In this document: piece after piece, positions 15,290-24,034 of the stretch
How positions within the stretch are numbered: the stretch's first letter is position 1
Layout of the letters: every line of letters begins with the position of its first letter
From: a virus
Virus record (IMG/VR): IMGVR_UViG_3300025120_012043
Location: 1-37,095 of that record
DNA: 37,095 nucleotides
Strand: one strand, 5' to 3'
Position numbers and translations under genes: made by a program
The notes under the pieces: generated by a model
Database searches by the model: none
What the model was told of the DNA's origin: nothing
The model's input: the letters and a program-made list of their open reading frames with translations, nothing else

Positions 15290-16182
15290 ATAAATGACCA
15301 TTGATTGGTTAAATGATTAGTCGATAAATGTTTTTTAATGCGACGCCATGGGATACCCTTTTCTATTTCGTCCACAAACCATTCGCAGTAACTTAATCGG
15401 TTCAGCCAATGTTGTCTGTCTGGCATTTGTAAAACATTGATATCGCCATCTAATGGGTTTCCTACTTCATAGCACAATGAACTGTCATGTACCATAACAG
15501 GAATGCCAGCCATTACTGCTTCAATACCTGGATTAGAATTGTAATTGATGACACAATATGCTTCTTGTAGTCGTTCATCAAAATTAACATTGTCACCTTT
15601 TGTAAATCGAGGAAAGTCTTCTTTTACATTTGGATATTCAGTAAGCATTAATTTAATGTCTTCTTTGTGTCTCGGATGTTGTCTGACTATTATTGGTCTG
15701 TAACTTGATGCTCTTATGTGTTCGATAGTATCTCGCAACCAAACTTTAACAGGGCCAGCAGTCCATGCCTCAGACTTTGTGTTCTGCAGACAGATTATAA
15801 TTGGGCCACTTTCGCCTACATCGCGCCATGGCTTTAACGACAGTCCTAATTTTCTTGCCCTTGAATCGTCTACGTGATCTACATCTTGATTAGCAAAATT
15901 GGCCACACTGTTGATGCCGCCTATGCCTATTCGCCATGTTTCGTTTCTTATCAATCCACCTACTTCTATTACAACTATTTTTGCTTTGTCTTTGTAATAA
16001 TCATAAATTGGTTTGCGACCATACATATTCAACAGAACCGACCATATTACCACAACGTCTGCTTCAGGCCGTTTGTTATTATCACATACCACATAATCCT
16101 CACTTGCAAGTGAGCGTATGAATGCATCCATGACCGGTATGCCTGCCTTTGCGGCTGTGTCTTTGAATACTGCTATCTTCAT
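15286..16182 (-). CDS. capsule-type (KpsC/KpsS-like) glycosyltransferase
   Basis: 298 aa. The C-terminal block with PIIVRQHPRHKED, then YCVINYNSNPGIEAVMAGIPVMV and SLCYEVG resembles the C-terminal half of capsule-synthesis transferases, in which KpsC and KpsS add Kdo to a lipid anchor. This fits the nearby kdsA, but the donor is inferred from context rather than seen. It overlaps genes on both sides by 4 nt (ATGA). Confidence 0.65.
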   Translation of the reverse strand: MKIAVFKDTAAKAGIPVMDAFIRSLASEDYVVCDNNKRPEADVVVIWSVLLNMYGRKPIYDYYKDKAKIVVIEVGGLIRNETWRIGIGGINSVANFANQDVDHVDDSRARKLGLSLKPWRDVGESGPIIICLQNTKSEAWTAGPVKVWLRDTIEHIRASSYRPIIVRQHPRHKEDIKLMLTEYPNVKEDFPRFTKGDNVNFDERLQEAYCVINYNSNPGIEAVMAGIPVMVHDSSLCYEVGNPLDGDINVLQMPDRQHWLNRLSYCEWFVDEIEKGIPWRRIKKHLSTNHLTNQWSFI

Positions 16183-16970
16183 TTCCAGTGGTCATGCTCC
16201 CATTTAACTTTTAATGATGCTTTACTGTTTTTAGCATCTTTACGATCACCTTTCAAGTGATCCATATATTCTCCCAGTTCTGAATTAACGAAAGGATGCT
16301 TTGACCCTCGATATCCTAAAAATCTTCCATCATTCAAATCATTGTCGAGATTTCTATCAGTTGTATCTATCCTTGCCGCATCGTAAGTGAAAGAATCTGT
16401 AAAGCCTTTTAAGTTTTTCCACAAGTCTTGATCATAATATTGTTGCCAACGATTAAAAAATGCTTTTGCTTGTGGCATCTGCAAATTGAATGTTATAAAT
16501 CCAGTTTCTGAAAATCCCTTTTTAGGCCTACCTAAAAATGTTGAAAATTTATCTGCCGGAGCAATATGTTCTAACCACGTCATTGGAATATCTTTGTATG
16601 TAACTGTATCAGCATCAACAAATATTAATCTATCAGTCTTGCAACGTTTTGCCGCATCAATCATGCAGAACACTTTCCACGAAAATCTGACAGCATCATA
16701 TTCGAATGCTGAACGTAACGGTTTTTCCATACGTTGTTTAATGTACTCGCTGTCCTTGTTGCGTTCTATAAATTTTTGCAATGCTGGTTGTGTTTCTTTA
16801 AGTGTGTAATATTCAGTGTTTACTGCTCCGAATGATTGTGCAACATCATCGGGATAGTATATTTTTTTTACTTCTTGCGGCCAGTGTTTCTCAATTGACT
16901 GTATGCATCTTCGACCATACACATCCCAGTGTTTTGACCCCCATGTTGTTGTTACTGTAAAACTACTCAT
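16179..16970 (-). CDS. glycosyltransferase-like protein with DxD motif
   Basis: 263 aa from the ATG at 16970. The frame continues to 16985, but the internal start leaves an 8-nt overlap typical of this operon. RLIFVDADTVTYKD contains D119-x-D121 in the hydrophobic context of GT-A transferases, and FITFNLQMPQAKAFFNRW follows. The N-terminal TTTWGSKHWDVYGRRCIQSI looks like the nucleotide-sugar binding start. Family unassigned. Confidence 0.68.
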   Translation of the reverse strand: MSSFTVTTTWGSKHWDVYGRRCIQSIEKHWPQEVKKIYYPDDVAQSFGAVNTEYYTLKETQPALQKFIERNKDSEYIKQRMEKPLRSAFEYDAVRFSWKVFCMIDAAKRCKTDRLIFVDADTVTYKDIPMTWLEHIAPADKFSTFLGRPKKGFSETGFITFNLQMPQAKAFFNRWQQYYDQDLWKNLKGFTDSFTYDAARIDTTDRNLDNDLNDGRFLGYRGSKHPFVNSELGEYMDHLKGDRKDAKNSKASLKVKWEHDHWK

Positions 16971-17523
16971 TTTCTCGCCATTCAAAATCTAAATTCAAAG
17001 TTTGTCTAGTGCCAGATGGTTGCGGATATGCGCCATGTAACATATCACTTGGCATGATAATAAAAGTTCCTGGTTCAGGGTCAATATGATAAGAAAGCAA
17101 GTTTTCGTCTTCTTGCAAGACAAAATAAAATGCTCCATCGCCGTCCCATCTTCTTTTCGGCATCCGCAGATAAGCCACTGTGCTGATACGGTTAGATACA
17201 TCTGTCTTGCCTTTTTGATGACTGTGCAATGTGTGATAAGAATATTCTTGTCCTTTGACCGTCCATGCACCAACACATGCTAACTTGATATCTTTGTCAA
17301 AACGTTCCTTCCACTCAAGTTTGCACTTGTCCTTCAATGCTTGTATCAGCGATTCCCATTCATCGCTATTCTTGTTAAACAGTTGCCATTGTTGTGAATT
17401 CTGGCCTTTAGTTGAACGCAAATTAGTAGACAAATCTATTGCTTTGTCTTCATCAGTAAAGTTATCAATAATAGGTAATACTTCATCTAGGCGTATTTTG
17501 CTTTTGATTATCCAATTACTCAT
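16963..17523 (-). CDS. 2-oxoglutarate/Fe(II)-dependent oxygenase-like protein
   Basis: 186 aa from the ATG at 17523, chosen because it overlaps the upstream stop by 8 nt; an ATG further upstream would overlap by 41 nt. LHSHQKGKTD (99-108), SDMLHGAYPQPSGTRQTLNLDF (159-180) and an AYLR strand fit a cupin-like 2OG oxygenase with H163 as the distal ligand and R173 near the 2OG site. It is distinct from the gene at 12071. In a glycan operon it may hydroxylate a sugar or lipid precursor. Confidence 0.65.
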   Translation of the reverse strand: MSNWIIKSKIRLDEVLPIIDNFTDEDKAIDLSTNLRSTKGQNSQQWQLFNKNSDEWESLIQALKDKCKLEWKERFDKDIKLACVGAWTVKGQEYSYHTLHSHQKGKTDVSNRISTVAYLRMPKRRWDGDGAFYFVLQEDENLLSYHIDPEPGTFIIMPSDMLHGAYPQPSGTRQTLNLDFEWRENE

Positions 17524-18148
17524 GTGCTTTGATAAATTCATGCAAATTTTTTGCAATTAATTTATGTCCTTCTTGATTTGGATGATATTTGTTGGGTGAG
17601 ATATATTTGTTATCTTGAAACTTTGTGAGTTCTAAAGTTTTGTTATTTGTTTTTGCACCAAACATCTCCACTGCACTTTGTGGTAAAAATTTTGTTTCGT
17701 CTATGCCATGATATTTCCAATCTATATTGGTCCATCCTTCTATGTAAAAATCTTTGTAGCCTCTTTGCTGGCACATTCTCTGTAGTGCTAGGATTGATAT
17801 ATTTGCTTTGTGATAATCTAATTCATCTGATTGCACTTCACTAAAATAAAACTTTGTTAAATGACTCTTATCACCAGTGGGTCTCAACACTTTTGGTTTA
17901 TTATCTTCGAAGTACAAATATCTTGCAGGATTGGTTATAAAAAATACACAAATACAATTATCTAATTTTCGAGTTTTAATAAATTTATCTAATTGTAATA
18001 CCAACGAATCAATAGTACTGCCTTGTTCTGCACAATTAATAAAATTTGCAGTATCTAAACTTTCATGCAGTATATCGCCAAATGCAAATTCGTGTGTTGC
18101 AAGTTCTGTGCCTACTGGCCAACTGTCACCAAATACTACTAAGTTCAT
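17516..18148 (-). CDS. SGNH/GDSL-type hydrolase
   Basis: 210 aa from the ATG at 18148, which shares ATGA with the preceding gene. The frame also has an ATG at 18172. VVFGDSWPVG (residues 4-13) is the block I GDS(L) motif with the nucleophile Ser; CVFFITNPARY lies in the middle; YHPNQEGHKLIA near the end gives the catalytic His. SGNH enzymes include glycan O-acetyl esterases and lipases. In this operon, acyl removal from sugars is plausible but unproven. Confidence 0.75.
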   Translation of the reverse strand: MNLVVFGDSWPVGTELATHEFAFGDILHESLDTANFINCAEQGSTIDSLVLQLDKFIKTRKLDNCICVFFITNPARYLYFEDNKPKVLRPTGDKSHLTKFYFSEVQSDELDYHKANISILALQRMCQQRGYKDFYIEGWTNIDWKYHGIDETKFLPQSAVEMFGAKTNNKTLELTKFQDNKYISPNKYHPNQEGHKLIAKNLHEFIKAHE

Positions 18149-19221
18149 TTTTTTAAATCCGATACAGACCAACCTTTGTCTGTAATTACATTTATACCCC
18201 TTGCTCTTTTTTGTGAAGTATCTTTGAGAACATCATTTACAACTACTCTGCATCCCTGTGACACACCCAAAATAAGTTGATCATAAGGTACCATATGTGT
18301 AGCTAGTTGTTGTTCTGTAAATCTGCGTGATGATTCTTTTCTAGCAGACACTAGTATAATTGTATCGCCACGCATGTCTAGTTCGTCTAACGCATCACGG
18401 ACTCCTGGTAACAATTCAGCATCTTCAAGATCAGAGTATCTATGTTTGTGTTTAAAAATTGTGCCGTCGAGATCGATGAAGTAAGTTGCATGTTTATCTG
18501 TTTGATATTCTAACAGCATATTTGTATACAAAAATAAGTCTTCAGGAGTACCAAGAGGTTTGTATGTATCAATCTCTTTTATCAGAACCTTTTTATCATC
18601 TTGGATAGCTTGATTAAACACTGGACAAACATAAAACTCGTTATTAGTGCGGATATTTTTTTCAATCATTTGCTCTGCATACTTTACATAATCAGACCCT
18701 TTTTTCCAATAATACACTCCTACAGTTGCATCGTTTGAGATTACTGTTTTTTCGTCTGTTTCTGTGACAAATCCTTCTGCATTAACTTTTGCGTAACTGT
18801 GTTTGGGATTGTTACTTTTGAAAGTCAACATGCCAGCATCTGCACCACTCCAATATGATATTGTGTCAGCACTGTCCCATTCAATCCACTGATCTGAATT
18901 TGAAATTACTAAAGGTTGATTGTTGTTAATAAAATCTTTTGCTAACAAAGTAGTGCATGCCGCACCCTCTGTTATGCCGTCAACCTGGACTATGTTACAA
19001 TCGGGTGTAAGAACGTTTAGAAGATCATGAAGATTATACTGGTCATAGTGTTCTTTCTGTACCACATAGGTATAAGTGGCATCTATGTCAAGAGTTTCAA
19101 CAGCAATCTGAATCATAGGCTTACCTCTAACATCAATCATAGGCTTAGGTAGAGTGTAACCAACTTCAGCAAATCTACTGCCGGAACCAGCCATTGGTAT
19201 TAATACGTTAATTTTTTTCAT
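18145..19221 (-). CDS. sugar nucleotidyltransferase fused to a HAD phosphatase domain
   Basis: 358 aa in two parts. Residues 1-235 are a GlmU/RfbA-like nucleotidyltransferase: IPMAGSGSRF (8-17), LPKPM, and the product site. Residues 245-358 are a HAD domain: FIDLDGTIF with D250-x-D252, LVSARKESSRR, and VVVNDVLKD. The pairing suggests one protein that activates a sugar phosphate and dephosphorylates a related intermediate, or acts twice in one nucleotide-sugar route. Such fusions are uncommon. It overlaps the GDPD gene by 4 nt. Confidence 0.8.
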   Translation of the reverse strand: MKKINVLIPMAGSGSRFAEVGYTLPKPMIDVRGKPMIQIAVETLDIDATYTYVVQKEHYDQYNLHDLLNVLTPDCNIVQVDGITEGAACTTLLAKDFINNNQPLVISNSDQWIEWDSADTISYWSGADAGMLTFKSNNPKHSYAKVNAEGFVTETDEKTVISNDATVGVYYWKKGSDYVKYAEQMIEKNIRTNNEFYVCPVFNQAIQDDKKVLIKEIDTYKPLGTPEDLFLYTNMLLEYQTDKHATYFIDLDGTIFKHKHRYSDLEDAELLPGVRDALDELDMRGDTIILVSARKESSRRFTEQQLATHMVPYDQLILGVSQGCRVVVNDVLKDTSQKRARGINVITDKGWSVSDLKK

Positions 19222-19661
19222 TTGTCCTCCAAATATTTAAATGGATAATTTGTACACACTCCTAAAACGCCTTCTGGAATTAGTTTATTTGGTTCCCAGC
19301 CTAGTTCTGGCAGAACACAATATCCACCAGCAATAGTTTTACCTGGATAGCACCACATATCGCCACGTGATGTCAACACAACTGTTTCTTCTGTGTGATA
19401 GAATACACGTTTATCTAATGATAACATTTCTTTTAGTGCTTCTGTATTTTTTGCATGAAACCAAGCACGTTCATCGTCCAACAACCAGTCTGGCAAAATA
19501 TCTTTAGGATCATCATGTCCTAAAAAAAATACTCCATCAATATACCACACATCAACTTCAACATCGAATCCTGCTTCTAGAGCCTTTTTAAATGTGTCCG
19601 GACGATTCTCTAACTTTTCATCTTTTCCATTTAGTAATCCGCGATGTGCTATTATTTTCAT
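19218..19661 (-). CDS. short glycerophosphodiester phosphodiesterase-like protein
   Basis: 147 aa, about half the usual GDPD length. It has the opening signature IAHRGLL with H6-R7, the EVDVW metal-site strand (E35, D37) and LGHDDP (H49). The later barrel strands of a full TIM barrel are missing. It may be a compact version acting on glycerol-phosphate sugars or a decayed gene kept in the operon. Overlaps on both sides are 4 nt (ATGA), so it is probably translated. Confidence 0.68.
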   Translation of the reverse strand: MKIIAHRGLLNGKDEKLENRPDTFKKALEAGFDVEVDVWYIDGVFFLGHDDPKDILPDWLLDDERAWFHAKNTEALKEMLSLDKRVFYHTEETVVLTSRGDMWCYPGKTIAGGYCVLPELGWEPNKLIPEGVLGVCTNYPFKYLEDK

Positions 19662-20341
19662 TGCATTGCCTTCTTTAATCTTTTTACATCATCAGGAAAA
19701 AAACATTCTTTAGTTTTATTGTATAACCATTCATCGCGTAATTGCACTGTTGACGTTCTTATTCTTTTTGCTGTCGAGTCTTGTGTAATTTTTTTTACTT
19801 TAATCATAACATCTTCTAAAAATATATATCTATCAACTGCTATGGCAAGATCTTTTGTGTAAGAATCTAAACACCAATGATGAAACTGTGGTGGCCAAAA
19901 ATAGCCTAGTGCATCACGCCATTGTCTTGCAATAGTAGGATGTGGACAAGTTTGATGCTCCATTCCATGCTTCTTACCGGTTGCTGTACCAATTGCAAAT
20001 ATGCCATCTGGATGTTGTAACAATTGATCTAAAAATATAAGATCCCATGCAGGCGTAATAAACTCTACATCGTCACCAACCATTTTGTACATTTTACTGT
20101 GTTCACTTTCTGCCAACACGTTCCAACTCATCACTGTGCTTCTGTCTGGACCTATGTTAACATCACGCAAGTTGTGTTTTTTGTATTGGTCTAGAGTAGG
20201 GTCATCGTCATTGAGATAAAATTTTACTTTAATTTTATCCGGCCACTTGGCAGTGTCATATGCAGATTGTTCCATTCTTTTTGCAAGATCGGGACGACCT
20301 CTGCTTGGGCAACATATGGTTATATTAGTTTCTTTGTCCAT
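19658..20341 (-). CDS. GT2-like glycosyltransferase
   Basis: 227 aa. ITICCPSRGRPDLAKRM at the N-terminus and VKFYLNDDDP are GT-A features of GT2-like proteins, and KMVGDDVEFITPAWD carries the DD metal-binding pair. The rest is helical and aromatic. It overlaps the epimerase gene by 22 nt. Probable donor a UDP- or TDP-sugar made by the neighbouring nucleotidyltransferase and epimerases; this is inference. Confidence 0.68.
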   Translation of the reverse strand: MDKETNITICCPSRGRPDLAKRMEQSAYDTAKWPDKIKVKFYLNDDDPTLDQYKKHNLRDVNIGPDRSTVMSWNVLAESEHSKMYKMVGDDVEFITPAWDLIFLDQLLQHPDGIFAIGTATGKKHGMEHQTCPHPTIARQWRDALGYFWPPQFHHWCLDSYTKDLAIAVDRYIFLEDVMIKVKKITQDSTAKRIRTSTVQLRDEWLYNKTKECFFPDDVKRLKKAMQ

Positions 20342-21324
20342 GTGGTTGGCGTATGCTCGTTATCAATTTCTATAGGCAACGAATAGTTAAATTTTCTTAT
20401 GCCTCTAGTTCTAATGTATTGTAACGTATTTTGTATGCCTTCTGCAATACAAACTTTGGTTTCATAATTGAAGTATTTTCTAATCTTGTCAGATGAGCAA
20501 GTTGCATACTTCACTTCTTTGGGTCTACCCGGCATATATTCATGTTCACCATTGTAACCGGTTGCATTGGCTGTAATGTTAGCAAGTTCATTAATAGTAA
20601 CATAATCTTCATCTGGACCTATATTGAATATTTCTCCCACAGCAGAATTATCAAAACAGACTTTGTCAAATACTTGCAACGTATCATCTATGTATGAGAA
20701 GCATCTTTTTTGTTCACCATCACCATATATTATGCAAGGCTTACCTTGTAAGTTTCTGTGTAAGAATATTGATACTACATTTCTAAAAGGATCATCATAC
20801 ACTTGATTAGGCCCGTAGATATTGTGTGGCACAACAATGGTCCAGTCGATACCATTCACATCACACAGACATTTTACTGTGTCCTCAGCGGCCACTTTGG
20901 CAATGCCATATGGATCTTCTGGTGCTGGCGTCATATCTTCTGTAAACGGTGGTTCTTGCTGGCCGTATCTAGCCATGGAACTTAGGTATACAAAGCGAGT
21001 GATCTTGTGCTTAATCGACGCTGATAACACGTTTACAGTAGCATCAAATGTGTTTCTTGTTACAAGCACCGGCGATACAACGCTCAATCCTTCATATGCT
21101 GTGCAGGCCGCATGAATTACCAATTCAAATTTTTCTTTTGCAAACAGTTGATCGAGTGCTGATTGATCACAGCAATCTATTCTTAATGTTTGCACTTCTG
21201 TGAGATTATCGTCATAACCGCCAACGCCGTTATCAACGCCAATTACTGTGTGTCCTTGATTATGATATCTTTTCGCAAGATGTGATCCTACAAATCCCAA
21301 AGATCCTGTGACTAAAATTTTCAT
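20320..21324 (-). CDS. NAD(P)-dependent sugar epimerase/dehydratase (extended SDR)
   Basis: 334 aa. VTGSLGFVGS (residues 5-14) is the Rossmann GxxGxxG motif, YLSSMARYG the active-site strand, and Y139-x3-K143 (DPYGIAK) the catalytic pair. C-terminal blocks FNIGPDEDYVTINELA match UDP-sugar 4-epimerase-like enzymes. It likely shapes the nucleotide sugar used by the operon's transferases. Shares ATGA with the upstream methyltransferase. Confidence 0.85.
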   Translation of the reverse strand: MKILVTGSLGFVGSHLAKRYHNQGHTVIGVDNGVGGYDDNLTEVQTLRIDCCDQSALDQLFAKEKFELVIHAACTAYEGLSVVSPVLVTRNTFDATVNVLSASIKHKITRFVYLSSMARYGQQEPPFTEDMTPAPEDPYGIAKVAAEDTVKCLCDVNGIDWTIVVPHNIYGPNQVYDDPFRNVVSIFLHRNLQGKPCIIYGDGEQKRCFSYIDDTLQVFDKVCFDNSAVGEIFNIGPDEDYVTINELANITANATGYNGEHEYMPGRPKEVKYATCSSDKIRKYFNYETKVCIAEGIQNTLQYIRTRGIRKFNYSLPIEIDNEHTPTTWTKKLI

Positions 21325-21860
21325 TCATACACTCCAATTGATCCAACTTTGTGTTTTGGGGGTCCTAATATTTCTTCAACTGCTTTTTGTACTCCTGTAT
21401 TTTTATGAAAAAAATCATGGAACACAATTTTACCTTCTGATACTGTTGTTAATTTTTGTGTTAATATTTTCATCCAGTCGTATGTGTGATTAGCATCTAC
21501 AAAAATTAAATCATACTTGTTATCATCAGATAGAACAAAATTAATTGCATCGGAAATTTCATATTTTATTTTTACGTTTGGTGTTTGTCTTTGCACATTG
21601 GCTTTTGTTATATTAATATTTTCTTCGAATACATCTAACGTTGTCATCGTGCCTTTGTTGCCAGAGTCTACTAAGGCCTGGGTCATAACGGTTGTAGACA
21701 ATCCGTGATAACATCCTAGTTCTAATATATTGTTTGAATCATATGCACACTTATATAGGTAGTGTGCTTCCACAGGTTGTAACCAACCGTCGATATCTGA
21801 TTTGATTACGCCGTTGTGTGTTGGTAGATGTAACAAGTTTTCATGATACTCATTTAACAT
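21321..21860 (-). CDS. class I SAM methyltransferase (Methyltransf_24-like)
   Basis: 179 aa. ILELGCYHGLSTTVM contains the SAM-binding motif (residues 47-53), TLDVFEEN the acidic motif II, and YDLIFVDANHTYDW motif IV. KIVFHDFFHK matches the CmcI/O-methyltransferase group. It probably methylates a sugar hydroxyl. Start overlaps the FkbM-type gene by 11 nt. Confidence 0.78.
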   Translation of the reverse strand: MLNEYHENLLHLPTHNGVIKSDIDGWLQPVEAHYLYKCAYDSNNILELGCYHGLSTTVMTQALVDSGNKGTMTTLDVFEENINITKANVQRQTPNVKIKYEISDAINFVLSDDNKYDLIFVDANHTYDWMKILTQKLTTVSEGKIVFHDFFHKNTGVQKAVEEILGPPKHKVGSIGVYE

Positions 21861-22482
21861 AGATACAGTCTCTAGTCACTTTCACTGCTCTTTGATATCC
21901 AAGTTCTACTAATAATTCATGACTGTCATTTTTTGTGTAACCATATGCTTCTGAATTAAGGACACATCTTTCTATTATAATCACTGGTGAACAACGTTCT
22001 AATGTTTTTCTCGCTCCGTTGAGTACAGGAATTTCAAGACCTTCTACATCTATCTTTAAAACGTCGACAACATCATAGTTGTGTTCATCCATTGTTTTCA
22101 AAACAATGTCACCATTATCTTTAGGCCATACTCTTGTTGATCCTAGATGATTATCTATAGCAACTGCCAGTTTACCTTTGCCGGATTTATCTGCAAGGCC
22201 ATATTCGTTGAGAGTGATGTTTGATTTATCTTTGGTGTTTATTTTAAAACATTCTATATTGTAATCAGCAGGTTCAAATGCAGTGACGTTTTTGAAAGTA
22301 TCAGCATAGTGATTTGCCCATCTTCCAACATTGCCGCCAACATCTATCATGTGTGTTCTTCCGTTGGTTCGTTTTAAAACTTCTTCATGTATTTTGTTGT
22401 CATGTTCTTTAACATTGCCCCCAACATGATGTACTGGATCGTCTCCGTCTGGAATATAATATCCATCTTCTAACAGTTTCAT
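21850..22482 (-). CDS. FkbM-family methyltransferase
   Basis: 210 aa from the ATG at 22482, which shares ATGA with the upstream gene; the frame opens earlier at 22521. MIDVGGNVGRWA (SAM motif I, 47-53 DVGGNVG), VTAFEPADYN, LKIDVEGLEIPVLNGA and a final VIIIE strand are diagnostic. FkbM enzymes O-methylate hydroxyls, commonly in sugar or polyketide products. Second methyltransferase of the operon. Confidence 0.88.
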   Translation of the reverse strand: MKLLEDGYYIPDGDDPVHHVGGNVKEHDNKIHEEVLKRTNGRTHMIDVGGNVGRWANHYADTFKNVTAFEPADYNIECFKINTKDKSNITLNEYGLADKSGKGKLAVAIDNHLGSTRVWPKDNGDIVLKTMDEHNYDVVDVLKIDVEGLEIPVLNGARKTLERCSPVIIIERCVLNSEAYGYTKNDSHELLVELGYQRAVKVTRDCIYVK

Positions 22483-23201
22483 CTTAATTTTGTTTCCATA
22501 ACGTTCATTTTGGGATCCCAACCCAATGACCGCAGTTTGGTTGAAGGAAGTACATTTGATTCTAATTCAAAATCTTCACCATCTGTTACTGGTACATCAA
22601 ATCCATTTTTTGCAACCAATTGGTCAACCTTAAATGCAATACCGCAACCACATTCAAATACGCCTTTTTCTATAGGATGATCAATCACTGTTTGTATTGC
22701 ACTTACAACATCCGATACATGCACAAAATCTCTAGTGTGTGTGGTTGCATATTCAACAATGCCTAATTTAATTTTTGATATCAACATTGTGTCTCTTGCT
22801 CCATCTCCCCACACTGTGGAAAAACGTAAGCCTACGGATTTTTTAGGAGCCATAAATTCGTCAACATATTTTGATAGTGCATATGGATTTCTGTGCCACT
22901 CCAAACAAGCAGACGATGATGCATAAATTACTCTGATATTGTACTTCTCGCATTCATCAAACACTGTTCTACACTTCACAACATTTTCGTTCCAGTATAA
23001 ATCTGGGTTAGTGAAACTTTCTCTTATATCGGCTTTTGCCGCCAAGTGAATACACAGATCGGAGTTTGGTTGTATCTTGAAATTTTCAATGTCTTTGTTA
23101 ATTAACAAATCCCAGCAGTCTACAGTATGTCCGCCTGCTTCCAAATGATTCCGTAAATGTGTTCCGATAAAACCGTGTGATCCTGTGAGTGTGATGTGCA
23201 T
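22479..23201 (-). CDS. NAD-dependent sugar epimerase/dehydratase-like (short SDR)
   Basis: 240 aa. LTGSHGFIGTH (4-14) is the Rossmann motif, ASSSACLEW the active-site strand, and Y107-x3-K111 (NPYALSK) the catalytic pair. HTRDFVHVSDVVSAI is typical of WcaG-like epimerases. It is about 80 residues shorter than the other epimerase and lacks part of the substrate-binding C-terminal region, so it may be a reductase or a reduced variant. Starts 4 nt after the GT25-like gene ends. Confidence 0.82.
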   Translation of the reverse strand: MHITLTGSHGFIGTHLRNHLEAGGHTVDCWDLLINKDIENFKIQPNSDLCIHLAAKADIRESFTNPDLYWNENVVKCRTVFDECEKYNIRVIYASSSACLEWHRNPYALSKYVDEFMAPKKSVGLRFSTVWGDGARDTMLISKIKLGIVEYATTHTRDFVHVSDVVSAIQTVIDHPIEKGVFECGCGIAFKVDQLVAKNGFDVPVTDGEDFELESNVLPSTKLRSLGWDPKMNVMETKLR

Positions 23202-23205
23202 ATGT

Positions 23206-23838
23206 CTATATATAGAAGTCCCTGTTTGACGTTAATGATTCTTGATTGTTAACTTTTACTGCACGTGGCGTTACTACTTGTATATTACAGTACAAATCTT
23301 TTACAAACATATCAGCGGCAGTTAATCCTTCTTCATATGCTCCACGAATCAACCGTTCAGCAGTTTCCGGCTTCACCACATAGCCGTATGTACCTTGCAG
23401 TTGTTGTTGTCCTTTTCGATAGTGTTCTAATTTTTCAACATTTGATTCTCTATCTAGATCCGGATCTGGTTCAACAAATCGATGTTTGTCTAGATGAAGC
23501 AGTTGATCAAACGGTGTTTTCCATGTGTCTGATACCACAATAGAATCGTGTTCTAGTATCACAACTGTTTCGTCTAGTTCTACACACTTTTTCCACATTT
23601 CCAAATGTGAAATCATACAACCTCTAACACCGCCTTTGTTCCATTTAATTTTGTACAATTTTGGCCCTGGAAAATATGGCTTTAAATTTTCTCGTTTGAT
23701 GTATTCGTCTGCACGTGAAGGTGTGTACCCTTCAAACATCTCAGCATCCAGTCCATGTGCTTTAGCACTGACCATTGCATTAATAGCCGGCTGATGTGTG
23801 CTTTTAACTTCTCTTAAAAATAATATAAATGCTTTCAT
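23206..23838 (-). CDS. GT25-like (LPS-type) glycosyltransferase
   Basis: 210 aa from the ATG at 23838, chosen for its ATGA overlap with the DUF2061 gene; the frame opens earlier at 23859. GVRGCMISHLEMWKK (70-84) and VVILEHDSIV (93-102) are core GT25 motifs seen in LOS galactosyltransferases, followed by GTYGYVVKPETAERLI. GT25 enzymes add galactose or glucose to LPS or glycoproteins. First gene of the glycan island. Confidence 0.85.
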   Translation of the reverse strand: MKAFILFLREVKSTHQPAINAMVSAKAHGLDAEMFEGYTPSRADEYIKRENLKPYFPGPKLYKIKWNKGGVRGCMISHLEMWKKCVELDETVVILEHDSIVVSDTWKTPFDQLLHLDKHRFVEPDPDLDRESNVEKLEHYRKGQQQLQGTYGYVVKPETAERLIRGAYEEGLTAADMFVKDLYCNIQVVTPRAVKVNNQESLTSNRDFYI

Positions 23839-24026
23839 TTTTTTATAAATTTTTCCCATACCATCTCGTAAATGACATAAACAAAAATACTTACAACTGT
23901 AACTACAAGAGTAAAACTTAAAGATCGAATTAAGTCACCGAACCATACATAGGATAATAAAGATATCCATATAATACCAATCATTTGCCAGATGATCGAT
24001 TTGTAAAATAACATTTTTTTAGTCAT
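23835..24026 (-). CDS. DUF2061-like membrane protein (63 aa)
   Basis: Two hydrophobic segments linked by a short polar turn, with YKSIIWQMIGIIW at the start and VIYEMVWEKFIKK at the end. This matches DUF2061, whose members have a W-containing first helix and an HE..W-like end; here YEMVW. Function unknown, often found near phage or sugar genes. Transcribed with the GT25-like gene. Confidence 0.65.
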   Translation of the reverse strand: MTKKMLFYKSIIWQMIGIIWISLLSYVWFGDLIRSLSFTLVVTVVSIFVYVIYEMVWEKFIKK

Positions 24027-24034
24027 TGATGCTT

